Shown in pieces: positions 1 to 7,957 of a stretch of 18,165 bases of DNA. The DNA lies in the NCBI GenBank assembly GCA_903944555.1, contig CAJASG010000690.1:1-18165 (forward strand), given 5' to 3'. The position numbers and the translations under genes were made by a program. Source of the stretch: an uncultured beta proteobacterium (GTDB lineage Bacteria; Pseudomonadota; Gammaproteobacteria; Burkholderiales; Burkholderiaceae_C). Each line of letters begins with the position of its first letter. Positions within the stretch are counted from its first letter, which is position 1. A model generated the notes under the pieces. It was given only the letters and a program-made list of their open reading frames with translations, had not been told where the DNA came from and did no database searches.

Positions 1-1
1 C

Positions 2-955
2 GCCCGCGTAGCGATCCCCGACATGGCCGACGTGAAAGGCCAGGCCGGTGCCAAGCGGGCCCTGGAGATCGCGGCTGCGGGGGGCCACAGTGTGCTGCTT
101 GTCGGCCCACCGGGGTCTGGCAAATCCATGCTGGCCCAGCGCTTTGCAGGCTTGCTGCCCGAGATGTCGTGCGACGAAGCACTGCAAAGCGCCGCGATTG
201 GCAGCCTCAGTGGTCGCTTCAGTATCGAGCGCTGGGGGCAGCGCCCCACCTGCAGCCCGCACCACTCGGCCAGTGCGGTGGCTTTGGTCGGCGGCGGTTC
301 ACCGCCCAGACCCGGCGAAATCTCCCTGGCACACCATGGTGTTTTGTTCCTGGATGAGCTGCCGGAGTTTCCCCGGGCCGCGCTGGAAGCCCTGCGCGAA
401 CCGCTGGAGACCGGCACCATCACGATTGCACGGGCCGCACGGCGTGCCGAGTTTCCGGCGCGCTTCCAACTGATTGCCGCCATGAACCCCTGCCCCTGTG
501 GCTACCTCGGGTCCAGCGCACACAGCTGCCGCTGCACACCGGACCAGGTGCACCGCTACCAAGCCAAACTGAGTGGCCCGCTGATGGACCGCATCGATTT
601 GCACATCGAAGTGCCCGCCCTGCCCGCTGCCGAACTGCTGAACACCACCGACGGCGAGTCTACCGAGAGCATCCAGCAACGCTGCGGCCAAGCCCGCACA
701 CGGGCAACGGCCCGCCAAGGCAAGACCAATCACGCACTGGCCGGGCAAGAAATCGACGCCCACGCCCAGCTTGAACCGGCCGCCCACAAGTTTCTGCAGA
801 CGGCCGCCATGCAACTGGGCTGGTCTGCCCGTGGCACCCACCGCACGCTGAAAATCGCCCGCACCATCGCCGATCTGGCCAGTGCCGACACCATCCAGCT
901 GGCCCATGTTGCCGAGGCGATGCAGTACCGACGGGTGCTGCGAACCGGTGTTTAG
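2..955 (+). CDS. comM: ComM/YifB family AAA+ ATPase, C-terminal part (5' end outside window)
   Basis: This is the Mg-chelatase-like AAA+ protein known as ComM or YifB, a hexameric helicase that promotes branch migration of incoming DNA during natural transformation. The frame is open to the left edge, so about 317 residues of a family that is usually about 500 are present and the N-terminal LonC-like domain is missing. A Met at position 23 falls inside the conserved segment leading into VKGQ..AKRALEIAAAGGH and is not the true start. Visible motifs are Walker A GPPGSGKS, the PHHSASAVALVGGG segment, Walker B VLFLDELPE, a Cys cluster beginning NPCPCGYLG, LMDRIDLH (arginine-finger region) and a C-terminal helical domain ending in YRRVL. 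The stop is TAG at 953-955. It converges on mshN with a 55-base gap. Family assignment is firm; the role in transformation is family knowledge. Confidence 0.95.
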   Translation, partial: ARVAIPDMADVKGQAGAKRALEIAAAGGHSVLLVGPPGSGKSMLAQRFAGLLPEMSCDEALQSAAIGSLSGRFSIERWGQRPTCSPHHSASAVALVGGGSPPRPGEISLAHHGVLFLDELPEFPRAALEALREPLETGTITIARAARRAEFPARFQLIAAMNPCPCGYLGSSAHSCRCTPDQVHRYQAKLSGPLMDRIDLHIEVPALPAAELLNTTDGESTESIQQRCGQARTRATARQGKTNHALAGQEIDAHAQLEPAAHKFLQTAAMQLGWSARGTHRTLKIARTIADLASADTIQLAHVAEAMQYRRVLRTGV

Positions 956-1010
956 TTTGCTATTAATTTAGGAGCTGCTTGCGCACACTCCATGGGGCTT
1001 GTGGCTATTA
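956..1010 (+). repeat. Interspersed intergenic repeat, copy 1
   Basis: The gap between the convergent comM and mshN is filled by one copy of a short repeat. It reads TTTGCTATTAATTTAG followed by GAGCTGCTTGCGCA (core 956-985), then a less conserved tail in which GCTATTA recurs at 1004-1010. The same 30-base core, with the same 16-base distance between TTTGC and the second half, occurs near 7871, 12345 and 14710. I saw no canonical terminator hairpin in this gap. Confidence 0.7.
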
Positions 1011-2198
1011 TTAGTCTTTAACCAGCACACCCATCTGGCGCAAATACGCCAGCACATCCTTGCTGACAACACCGACGGCACGCGCTTTGGTCGCCATGTC
1101 GGCGGCGCTCGCGGTCTGGCCCAAGGCCGCCAGCGACACGGCGGCTCCCAAGAGCCAGCGCTGCTCATTGGGGCGTGACTGCAAGGCCGTCATATAAGCA
1201 TGCACACTGTCCTGGTGGCGCCCCAGGCGCTGCGCAGCATTGGCACGCACCGCCCACAAGTCCGCCTGATTGCCCAGCACCGGCTCCAACCGGGTCAAAA
1301 GTTCCAACACGGGAGCTGGACGGGATTCCATCAACTGCATGCGGGTCAGTTCCCGCACCATTTGCCCCAAGAGCTGCACGTTCGCCGGCGTAGGCGCTGC
1401 CGTGGCCGCACGCTCGGTGGCGGCCAGCACCTCCTGCATCAAATCGATCGCGGAATCACGGGAGCCCGCATTCCAAAGACCTTGCGCATGGGCGATGGCA
1501 TCTTTCCCCGCCTGTTGCTGGCGCTGCGCCACTTGTGCCGCGTCAGGTGGCTGCATCGGTGCGGCGGCAGGGGCAGGCGGTGAGCTGGCCACCTTGCCTG
1601 CTTTGGACGCGGGTTTCTCTACCGCCGGCTTCTGCGCCACCGGTTTTTCTGCGTCCAGCTTCTTAACTTTCGTACTGACAGGTGCGAGCTCTGTTTCCAA
1701 CAACCGGCGCAAGCTGAGTGTGGCGTCCATGCGCAACTCCATGGTAGCGGGGGTGGCGCGTGGCGCGGGAATGGCCACGGGTTCGATGGGCTCTGGAATC
1801 GGGGTCGGTGTCAGGGCCGGGGCCTCTACAACGGTAGCTTCCGGGGAAGCTGCTGTTTCAGCGGGCGCCGGCGCTGGCAGCTCAACGCTCGGAGTCGGCA
1901 ATGGCACGGGCACAGGTGTCGTCGGCATCGGCGTTGGCGCCTCTGCGACTTTGGCAGAGAACATCTCCAAATACCCCGCCTGCCAGAACCACGCGGTGCC
2001 CGCCATTACAACTGCGGTCAAAAACACCCAATACCAACGGTAGGAACGGGCCGCGCCCCCACCCTGCGCGAACAACGCTCCGGGCGCAACGCTAACCGTG
2101 CCGTCCCGCAGCCCTGGTGCCGGGTCGACGCTGGAAGTGCTCGCGTTGGATGGCTGGCGGTGGTCCAGATCCCGCAGCATCTTGTTGATCACGCTCAC
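1011..2198 (-). CDS. mshN: MSHA biogenesis protein MshN, TPR protein with membrane anchor
   Basis: Predicted 395-residue bitopic inner-membrane protein of the MSHA pilus machine. It begins SVINKMLRDLDHRQ, the usual MshN opening. I chose the GTG at 2198 because it gives this start exactly and overlaps the mshM stop by four bases (GTGA). A longer frame to 2261 would add 21 unrelated residues. One membrane segment lies at about residues 54-73 (RWYWVFLTAVVMAGTAWFW). A long Pro/Ala/Thr-rich linker follows (about 84-165), resembling the periplasm-spanning linker of TonB-like proteins, then a basic Lys/Pro stretch and a C-terminal helical region (about 245-395) with TPR-like repeats. Its exact role in MSHA assembly is not well defined in the family. 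It is the last gene of the coupled mshI-to-mshN block. Confidence 0.9.
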   Translation of the reverse strand: MSVINKMLRDLDHRQPSNASTSSVDPAPGLRDGTVSVAPGALFAQGGGAARSYRWYWVFLTAVVMAGTAWFWQAGYLEMFSAKVAEAPTPMPTTPVPVPLPTPSVELPAPAPAETAASPEATVVEAPALTPTPIPEPIEPVAIPAPRATPATMELRMDATLSLRRLLETELAPVSTKVKKLDAEKPVAQKPAVEKPASKAGKVASSPPAPAAAPMQPPDAAQVAQRQQQAGKDAIAHAQGLWNAGSRDSAIDLMQEVLAATERAATAAPTPANVQLLGQMVRELTRMQLMESRPAPVLELLTRLEPVLGNQADLWAVRANAAQRLGRHQDSVHAYMTALQSRPNEQRWLLGAAVSLAALGQTASAADMATKARAVGVVSKDVLAYLRQMGVLVKD

Positions 2199-3124
2199 GA
2201 CGCACCCCTTTGGGCTGAATCCCCGGGCCGCAGTGCGGTGGGTTTCCGCTTTGCAGTCCACCGCTTACTCCATCGTGCCCACAAGCCTGCCCACCTTGAG
2301 CGCACCACAATTCCCGGGGTGTCTTTGGCGGCCAGGCGCAAATGGGCGGCGGTGACTCGGTGCACGCCTTCCCCATAAGCCAGCATCAGGCATTTGTGCG
2401 CCAAAATATTAATCAGGCGCGGCACACCGCCGCTCATACGGGCAATGGCCAGCGCCGCGCCGGGCTCGAACACATGGGTGTCGGTGTTTTCATCCCGCGC
2501 GGCAATCGCCAAGCGGTGTTGCAAGTACACCCCCACGCGGCCATGCTGCATGGGCCCCAAGTATTCGCTAAACGTAATACGCTGTAACAGTTGGCGGATT
2601 TCCGGCAAGGCCAGTTTGTCGTCCAGCTCAGGCTGCCCCAACAGCACCAGCTGAAGCAACTTGCGTTTCTCGGTTTCCAGGTTCGAAAGCAAGCGAATGC
2701 TCTCCACAGTCCGCACGGGAATGGCCTGCGCTTCGTCGATACACACCACCACGCGGCGCCCCTCCCGCGCATGGCCGAGCAAGCACTCATGTAAAGCGTT
2801 CAAAATCTTATGTCGGCTGTAAGGTGGCGCGACATCGACGTTGAGCTCTTTGATCAGGGCCATCAACAAATCGTCCGGCCCCATGTCGGGGTTGGGGATG
2901 TAGGCGGTGACGCATTCGCCTTGCAGGGTTTTAAGCAACTGACGGCACAACACCGTTTTGCCGCACCCCAAGTCCCCCACCACTTTGACAAAACCCTCAC
3001 CGCTGCGCAGCGCCACCAGCAGCATATTGAGTGACGCCTGCGCGCCCTCGTGCGGGTAGAAAAAATCAGTGTCCGGTGTAATCGAAAACGGGGCCTCCCG
3101 CAGTGAAAAGTGCCCCAGGTACAT
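2195..3124 (-). CDS. mshM: MSHA biogenesis ATPase MshM (ExeA-like AAA)
   Basis: A 309-residue cytoplasmic AAA ATPase of the ExeA/GspA type, which in related systems helps the secretin assemble or insert. The start at 3124 gives MYLGHFSLREAPFSITPD, the typical opening (FxLxxxPFxxTPD). The frame continues upstream to 3220 but only through mshL coding sequence. Walker A is GDLGCGKT (residues 50-57), Walker B is VVVCIDEAQ (125-133), LVLLGQPEL (159-167) matches the sensor region, and GGVPRLIN (232-239) is the C-terminal helical-domain signature. There is no membrane segment. The ATG shares one base with the mshL stop (TAATG), and the stop overlaps the GTG of mshN, which points to coupled translation. 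Confidence 0.93.
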   Translation of the reverse strand: MYLGHFSLREAPFSITPDTDFFYPHEGAQASLNMLLVALRSGEGFVKVVGDLGCGKTVLCRQLLKTLQGECVTAYIPNPDMGPDDLLMALIKELNVDVAPPYSRHKILNALHECLLGHAREGRRVVVCIDEAQAIPVRTVESIRLLSNLETEKRKLLQLVLLGQPELDDKLALPEIRQLLQRITFSEYLGPMQHGRVGVYLQHRLAIAARDENTDTHVFEPGAALAIARMSGGVPRLINILAHKCLMLAYGEGVHRVTAAHLRLAAKDTPGIVVRSRWAGLWARWSKRWTAKRKPTALRPGDSAQRGAS

Positions 3125-4860
3125 TACTTGGCCGCACCACCGTCGATGCTGATCACCCGCGCGCGGCTGGCGTCGATCGTGTCCAGCAAGGCGTGGGTGC
3201 GGCGGGTCTGCGCCTCCCAATCAGCAGCGGTACGAATGATGGTGGGCTTGATCAACACGATCACTTCCTTCTTGCGACTGGCCACAGCCTTGTTGCCAAA
3301 CAAGGACGAGAACACGCCCAAGCTGCTGGAACCCGGCAAGCCCGACACATTGCGGCTGGACTCCATTTGCATCAAGCCGCCAATGGCCACAATGCTGCCG
3401 TCCTGAATGCGCACCAGCGTGTCGGTTTCGTTCACGCTGCTGGACGCCAGCGGCAGACGGTAGTTACCGACGCTGCCCAGATCAATTTGCTTGGTTTTTT
3501 CCGTGACCGTGGTGACCGAGGGGTGCACATGCAACGTGACGTTGACGCCGTCATCCACCTGTGGCGTGACATCCAGTGAAATGCCCGAAAAGAACGGCGT
3601 GAGCGTCAACGTGGGCAGCGTGGTGCTGGCCGTGGTCGTGCTGGTAGAAGCTGCAGTGGACCCGCCCGACACATTGGTCACATAGAACTCGTCAGTGCCG
3701 ACCTTCAAAATCGCCTTCTGGTTATTCAGTGTGGCCACGCGTGGGCTGGACAGCGTGTGAACATCCCCCTGCGTTTCCAAAAAGCCCAGCACTGCACCAA
3801 ACTGGGTGGTGGCCAAGGCCAGGCCGAACAGCCCCCCGCCCGTGGCCACAGATGGAATCGGCACCACGCCGGACAACACATTGGTGCCGCTCGCCAAAAA
3901 TGGGTTGGTGTTTGCAACTCCGCTGCCCAACACGCCAGCCACCACACTGGTGGTGCCGTCATTGCCAAACGCGGCCCAGTTCACGCCGCTTTGAAAGCCG
4001 TCGCGCAGCTCCACCTCTACCACTTTGGCCTCCAGCATCACCTGACGCTCCACCGCAATCTGGGCAGCCTTGAGGAATTTCTCCACCTGACGCAACTCGT
4101 CAGGCATTGCGCGCACGGCCATGATGCCGGCCTGAGGACTGGTAATCACACTACGGCCCTCTCCCGAGCCCACCAAGCCTCTTACAGCGCCGGACAACTC
4201 CGACCAAAAATCGGTCTTGGAAGATGTCGACACGCGGCTGCTTTCCGGCTGCGAGGTGCTGCTGCTGGAAGTGGTGTTTCCACCACTATTGCTGGTGGTA
4301 TTGGCGTTGCCCGAGCTACCAGTGCCGCTGCTCTGCCCGCCGCCCGACGACACGCGCAACTCACTGGTGCCAGTCCGCTGCGAGTTGGGGTAATTCACTG
4401 TAAAGATGCGGGTCTGCAGCGTAGGTGCATAAATGGTGATGCGGCGCCCGTCGATCTTGAAATCGTAACCGTACACATCGCGAATGGCTTCCAGTGCCTC
4501 GCTGACGGTCACACCGCGCAGGGTCACCGACAGGGTTCCTGCGACATCGGGGTGCATCAACATGCTGTAGCGGGTGTCTGCCACGATGGCCAAAAACACC
4601 TCACGGGCTTTTGCATTGTTCACCAGCAGGTCCAACCGAGGCTCCGCCGGCAGGGGTGCCGCGGGCGGAGCAGGCTCCGCCAAGGCATCGCTAACACGGG
4701 CAGGCACCGCCATTGGGGCCTTGGCCACTGCAAGTGGCGGCAATTCGGCGCGAACAGCGGCGGCAACATCGGGCGTGCGCGAGGGTCGCTCCGACGCACA
4801 ACCGGTCAACAAACCGACACCCAACACAAGAGCCACATGGCGTGCATCAATACAAAACAT
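3124..4860 (-). CDS. mshL: MSHA outer-membrane secretin MshL (lipoprotein)
   Basis: The 578-residue outer-membrane secretin through which the pilus exits. A lipoprotein signal ends in the lipobox LLTGC with Cys21 as the acylation site. An STN-like N domain covers about 76-145, and an N1-type domain about 225-268 (SPQAGIMAVRAMPDELRQVE). The conserved secretin barrel runs from about 270 to 545, with VMLEAKVVEVEL at its start, LSSPRVATLNNQKA in the middle, and VAIGGLMQ and VIVLIKPTII near the end. A 45-residue Ser/Gly/Thr/Asn-rich linker (about 170-215) separates the STN and N1 domains. A second Ser/Thr-rich loop (about 399-414) lies in the barrel. The ribosome site TGAGG sits nine bases before the ATG. 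The gene follows mshK by 11 bases and overlaps mshM by one. Confidence 0.95.
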   Translation of the reverse strand: MFCIDARHVALVLGVGLLTGCASERPSRTPDVAAAVRAELPPLAVAKAPMAVPARVSDALAEPAPPAAPLPAEPRLDLLVNNAKAREVFLAIVADTRYSMLMHPDVAGTLSVTLRGVTVSEALEAIRDVYGYDFKIDGRRITIYAPTLQTRIFTVNYPNSQRTGTSELRVSSGGGQSSGTGSSGNANTTSNSGGNTTSSSSTSQPESSRVSTSSKTDFWSELSGAVRGLVGSGEGRSVITSPQAGIMAVRAMPDELRQVEKFLKAAQIAVERQVMLEAKVVEVELRDGFQSGVNWAAFGNDGTTSVVAGVLGSGVANTNPFLASGTNVLSGVVPIPSVATGGGLFGLALATTQFGAVLGFLETQGDVHTLSSPRVATLNNQKAILKVGTDEFYVTNVSGGSTAASTSTTTASTTLPTLTLTPFFSGISLDVTPQVDDGVNVTLHVHPSVTTVTEKTKQIDLGSVGNYRLPLASSSVNETDTLVRIQDGSIVAIGGLMQMESSRNVSGLPGSSSLGVFSSLFGNKAVASRKKEVIVLIKPTIIRTAADWEAQTRRTHALLDTIDASRARVISIDGGAAK

Positions 4861-4871
4861 TTAGTCAAACC

Positions 4872-5339
4872 TCACGATGGGATGGCGTCACAGGGGACGA
4901 CTTTGGGAGCGGCCTTAGGCTTGGCGGCCTTCTCCTTGATTTTGCTCGGTTTTTTACCCTTCTCAGGCTGTGCGGCATCGGTTGCGCAAGCCGGCAGGGG
5001 CCTAGTCACGCTACGTTGAATATCGGCAAAACGCGGCACTTTGTGCAGCGCTTGGCCGTCGCGCAACCAAACCTCGGTTTCGGTAATACGTTCCACACGC
5101 AGCAGCCCCACCTTTTCTCCGGGAGAATACAAACGGGTACCCACCATCAGAAATGACTTGCCATCACGCACGATGACCGCAATCCCTTCATCCCCCAAGG
5201 GCGATGCAGCAGCCGCGCCTGGCGCCACACCTACCTCTGGCGGTGGCAAGGTCGGATCCCGCGCATCCTGGGCATGCACACGCAGTGTGACCAACAACAT
5301 CAAGGCCAGGAAAATGGAGGGGAACTTCAGTTGCATCAT
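4872..5339 (-). CDS. mshK: MSHA biogenesis protein MshK
   Basis: A 155-residue exported protein with a Sec-type signal peptide (about residues 1-23, MMQLKFPSIFLALMLLVTL then a VHA cleavage motif). The mature protein opens with ARDPTLPPP, the DPTxPP motif shared by MshK and PilP-like pilotins or alignment proteins. A compact beta-rich domain follows (about 55-100, VIVRDGKSFLMVG and GEKVGLLRVERI), then a Lys/Pro/Ala-rich basic tail containing GKKPSKIKEKAAKPKAA. It probably links the inner-membrane complex to the secretin MshL, the next gene. Two adjacent ATG codons open the gene; the first overlaps the mshJ stop (ATGA). The name rests on position, length and the opening motif, so it is less secure than those of its neighbours. 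Confidence 0.82.
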   Translation of the reverse strand: MMQLKFPSIFLALMLLVTLRVHAQDARDPTLPPPEVGVAPGAAAASPLGDEGIAVIVRDGKSFLMVGTRLYSPGEKVGLLRVERITETEVWLRDGQALHKVPRFADIQRSVTRPLPACATDAAQPEKGKKPSKIKEKAAKPKAAPKVVPCDAIPS

Positions 5340-5980
5340 GGCTGCGCTCCCACAACATACACCTGCAAGGTGAGCTCAGGCGGTTGCTTCTCGCTCTTGA
5401 GCTGCATCATCCCCCAGCGCAGGCTTGGCAGCGCATTTTCTAGCGTCTTCACATACCGCACCAGTTCCGGGTAAGGCCCAGACACCTTCAACTCCAACCC
5501 CCGCTTGGTCAAACCCACCGGCATCGACGCCGCCGCGGCACCGGGCGTGCTTGCAAGCTCCTTTGCCAAGGTGCCCACGCTGAGAAGCGTCAAGCCATCA
5601 TGGCGACGCAAAAACTGCACCAGTACCTGCTCCAGCGCGGGGCCACCCTCGGCGACGGGCGCCAGCGTGCTGATGCTCTGGTTGACCGCCTCCAGCTGGT
5701 CGGCTTCTCGTTGCAGATCGTCGCGCACCACCTTGCTGGCGTCCACCGGCTGGGCCATTGTTTTTAGATCCCCGCGCAAACGATCCAACTCAGCGCTTTG
5801 TGTGTCGAAGCGCTGCTTCACTTGCTTGTGGGCCATTTGGGCAGGCGACAGCCACACCACATCGGCCAGTGCCATGCAACACGCAATCACTGAAACAAAT
5901 AGAAATGCGCGCTCACGCAAACTCAGCGCATCAATACGCGCCGCCTGCTTGTTCCACCAAAGCTTGAGGTTGTTCATCAT
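5336..5980 (-). CDS. mshJ: MSHA biogenesis protein MshJ (PilO/GspM-like)
   Basis: A 214-residue bitopic inner-membrane protein, the PilO-like member of the alignment complex. The short basic cytoplasmic N-terminus contains LSLRERAFLFVSV, a signature shared with GspM and MshJ. One membrane segment (about 25-46) is followed by a coiled-coil-prone periplasmic helix (about 50-105, containing KQRFDTQSAELDRLRGDLK) and a small ferredoxin-like domain. That domain includes GLTLLSVGTLAK and ELKVSGPYPELVRYVKTLE, typical of this family. Its start overlaps the stop of the PilN-like gene by four bases (ATGA), and its stop overlaps mshK in the same way. It likely pairs with the PilN-like MshI2. Confidence 0.9.
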   Translation of the reverse strand: MMNNLKLWWNKQAARIDALSLRERAFLFVSVIACCMALADVVWLSPAQMAHKQVKQRFDTQSAELDRLRGDLKTMAQPVDASKVVRDDLQREADQLEAVNQSISTLAPVAEGGPALEQVLVQFLRRHDGLTLLSVGTLAKELASTPGAAAASMPVGLTKRGLELKVSGPYPELVRYVKTLENALPSLRWGMMQLKSEKQPPELTLQVYVVGAQP

Positions 5981-6672
5981 GGCTTGGCCCCGTTGGGACT
6001 GATGGCGCTCACTGCGGGCGGCGGCTCCACATTGACCAAATTAAACGACCACACGGCGCGGGTTGCAACAGAAGGGCTCGCGCTTGCCGCGGCTGCCGTT
6101 ACGGGTACGTTAAGTTGTGCTGCCTGCGTGTTTTCCACCTTCACCGCAGCCAGTTTCAAGCCGCGCATCAAAGGGCTGCCCGCCAAAGCGCCGACCCATG
6201 TATTGAGTGCGGCCGACTCCAATGTGAAGCCGCTGATCTCAAACCGGGTTGAATCGGCCTTGACCTCCGTCACCCAAACTACGGCCGGAATGCTGCGCGC
6301 CACCAACAAGAGCCGGTCCGAATGGGCCTCCCCAGGACGCAACAGACCTTCTTGCAGAGCCACGAGCACTTGCCCCCGCTGTTGCACCGCTTTACGGCGC
6401 TCTTGCAGTTGCTGAACCAGTGCCGGATCTACCGGAGCGGCACTGGCTTTGCTGCGTTGAATGGCGGCCTGAAGGCTTTCAATCTCGCGGGCCTTGCTCG
6501 TCATGGCTTGGCTATACCCAGAGCTGGCATTGTGCAGACTCCACACCCATGCTGCGCACAAAAAGCCACCCAAAGCGATGAACAGCCCTAGCGTCAACGC
6601 CATGGTCTGCGCAGAAAAGTACTTCTTCTGCGTGAGCAAAATGGGGGTGCATAGATTGATTTGCTGGGGCAT
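5977..6672 (-). CDS. mshI2: PilN-like fimbrial assembly protein (MshI2)
   Basis: A 231-residue bitopic inner-membrane protein of the PilN family. It opens MPQQINLCTPIL, close to the xxINLL motif with which PilN-type proteins bind PilM. One membrane segment (about 24-46) is followed by a coiled coil (about 60-105, with EIESLQAAIQRS and VQQLQERRKAVQQRG) and a ferredoxin-like domain (about 125-195, with VWVTEVKADSTRFEISG). In several MSHA clusters the mshI region is split into a PilM-like and a PilN-like gene, as here; the symbol mshI2 follows that usage. It lies nine bases after mshI and overlaps mshJ by four. The family is clear; the exact symbol depends on naming practice. Confidence 0.85.
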   Translation of the reverse strand: MPQQINLCTPILLTQKKYFSAQTMALTLGLFIALGGFLCAAWVWSLHNASSGYSQAMTSKAREIESLQAAIQRSKASAAPVDPALVQQLQERRKAVQQRGQVLVALQEGLLRPGEAHSDRLLLVARSIPAVVWVTEVKADSTRFEISGFTLESAALNTWVGALAGSPLMRGLKLAAVKVENTQAAQLNVPVTAAAASASPSVATRAVWSFNLVNVEPPPAVSAISPNGAKP

Positions 6673-6681
6673 GGCTGGGGC

Positions 6682-7791
6682 TCAGAGTTTTCGGCTCTCG
6701 GTGCGCAGCAGCACACCCAGCAGCGGCAAACAAACCGCCTGATCCGCCACAGGCACAGCCTGCAAGCCGGTAAACAAGGCTTCCGCATCCAGCGCCGACA
6801 CCACCTGACCGGTTTCGCGACTCAGCCATTCAACCAACTCCACCGTACGCTCCCCCGCATACACGCGCAGCCCTGCCAGGGGCAGGCTCGACCAAGACCG
6901 ATCCCATAAATCCAAAGAGCGCTGCACCTCGACCACAAACCGTTGCACGCGGTCACGGTCACCCTGGCTGCCTACGCCAATGCCTGCGTCGTTGGATTTT
7001 CCCGTAGTGCTGGGATTTGCCGAGTAATCGGTACCATAAGCAGCACCCCCAACGCTGTAATCCGGCACGTACTCGCCCACCGGAGTGAAAACATCGTCGG
7101 ACGCAGAGTTCGCTTCCGTCACCTGGCTCCACGTCATAGCCATAAACCCCTCTGGTAACTCCAGGCGCCGGGTGTAGAACAACTCTTCGTTGGCACTGAT
7201 GGTGAGCACCGCTTGGTGCCCGTCGATCAACACCAAGGCGGCATTCGCGCGGTCGGCCTTGCCATCGCGTGCGGCCAAGGCACTTTGCAGGTTGCGTTGC
7301 GCGGTCTCCTGAATATCGATCACGGGAACGGACCAATGCAGCGCATCCCCCAAGTCCAACACCTCACGCACCACGGCGTTGGTTGCTGCAACCACAAACA
7401 ACGCGCCGGCACCTTTTTCTTTCTGCTTGCCATCCCCCACACGCATCACATCCAGCGTGATGTCGTCAATATGGGACTGCACCATTTCACGTATTTGGTA
7501 GCGGGCCGCCGAGCGCAACTCTTCGGGGGCCACTGCGGGCGCATCAATTTGCAACAACTGGTATTGCTCTGGCTGCAGCATCACCTGCACCTCACGCCCC
7601 TTGAGTCCCAACGCCTGCAAGCGGTGCACAAAGTCAGGCAGGCTGTCGGCCCCTTGCCGTTCCACCCCCATCTGCTGGATTTCAAACAACCCAGCCGCAC
7701 CCACACTCGCCCGCACAAACGCAAACGTTTGCGCCGACCAAGACACGACCAACTGGTCTTGTGAGGACTTGCGTTTCCAGGGCCAACGCAT
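6682..7791 (-). CDS. mshI: MSHA biogenesis protein MshI (PilM-like, actin fold)
   Basis: A 369-residue cytoplasmic protein resembling PilM and GspL, which have an actin-like ATPase fold and recruit PilN to the assembly ATPase. It opens MRWPWKRKSSQ. I chose the ATG at 7791; a TTG at 7800 would add three residues but leaves only three bases to the GGAG upstream. Visible features are LVVSWSAQTFAFV, the ALGLKGREVQVMLQPEQYQ region, EELRSAARYQIREM, DDITLDVM, a nucleotide-fold strand ALVLIDGHQAVLTIS, and EVQRSLDLWDRSW near the C-terminus. There is no membrane segment. A segment rich in Gly/Tyr/Ser/Asp (roughly residues 235-275) looks like a flexible loop. It heads the coupled block running to mshN and follows mshQ after a 166-base gap, so it may have its own promoter. 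Confidence 0.87.
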   Translation of the reverse strand: MRWPWKRKSSQDQLVVSWSAQTFAFVRASVGAAGLFEIQQMGVERQGADSLPDFVHRLQALGLKGREVQVMLQPEQYQLLQIDAPAVAPEELRSAARYQIREMVQSHIDDITLDVMRVGDGKQKEKGAGALFVVAATNAVVREVLDLGDALHWSVPVIDIQETAQRNLQSALAARDGKADRANAALVLIDGHQAVLTISANEELFYTRRLELPEGFMAMTWSQVTEANSASDDVFTPVGEYVPDYSVGGAAYGTDYSANPSTTGKSNDAGIGVGSQGDRDRVQRFVVEVQRSLDLWDRSWSSLPLAGLRVYAGERTVELVEWLSRETGQVVSALDAEALFTGLQAVPVADQAVCLPLLGVLLRTESRKL

Positions 7792-7957
7792 GGTTAGCAA
7801 GCGCTCCGCAAGGGCAAGTTATAAATAATGGGCGTCGCGACAATCATGGACAGTGGGTGAGGGGAAACCATTTGCTCTCATTTTAGTAGCTATTGACGCA
7901 ATCAAAAAGCGCTGCACAAGGGTTCGTGCATTGTTTACCAAAAATATGCCGTACACC
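7792..7957. other. Gap between mshQ and mshI with repeat copy 2
   Basis: This 166-base gap precedes the mshI-to-mshN block. It is more AT-rich than its surroundings. It holds repeat copy 2 and a weak hairpin (TGCAC at 7913-7917 pairing with GTGCA at 7926-7930). On the minus strand five T residues follow that hairpin after four bases, so a leaky terminator after mshQ is possible. AT-rich hexamers such as TAAAAT (7885-7880) and TATAAC (near 7820) could act as -10 elements on the minus strand, but none has a good -35 at correct spacing. I therefore do not assign a promoter. Confidence 0.35.
7871..7920 (+). repeat. Interspersed intergenic repeat, copy 2
   Basis: The core reads TTTGCTCTCATTTTAG followed by TAGCTATTGACGCA (7871-7900), then ATCAAAAAGCGCT. 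It is the most diverged of the four copies in the second half, yet TTTGC and the TAGCT block are again exactly 16 bases apart. It has the same orientation as the other copies and lies wholly between mshI and mshQ. Confidence 0.6.

Noticed and set aside
971..991. Terminator between the convergent comM and mshN
   Set aside because: Only a four-base GGAG/CTCC pairing with a 13-base loop and no T run is present.
3757..5019. A 420-codon open frame on the plus strand opposite mshL and mshK
   Set aside because: It is antisense to strongly recognisable secretin sequence, has His/Gln/Arg-rich low-quality composition and no recognisable domain. Long antisense frames are common in GC-rich genes.
7904..7930. 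Hairpin after mshQ as an intrinsic terminator
   Set aside because: The stem is only five base pairs and the T run starts four bases after it, so it is too weak to annotate as a terminator.
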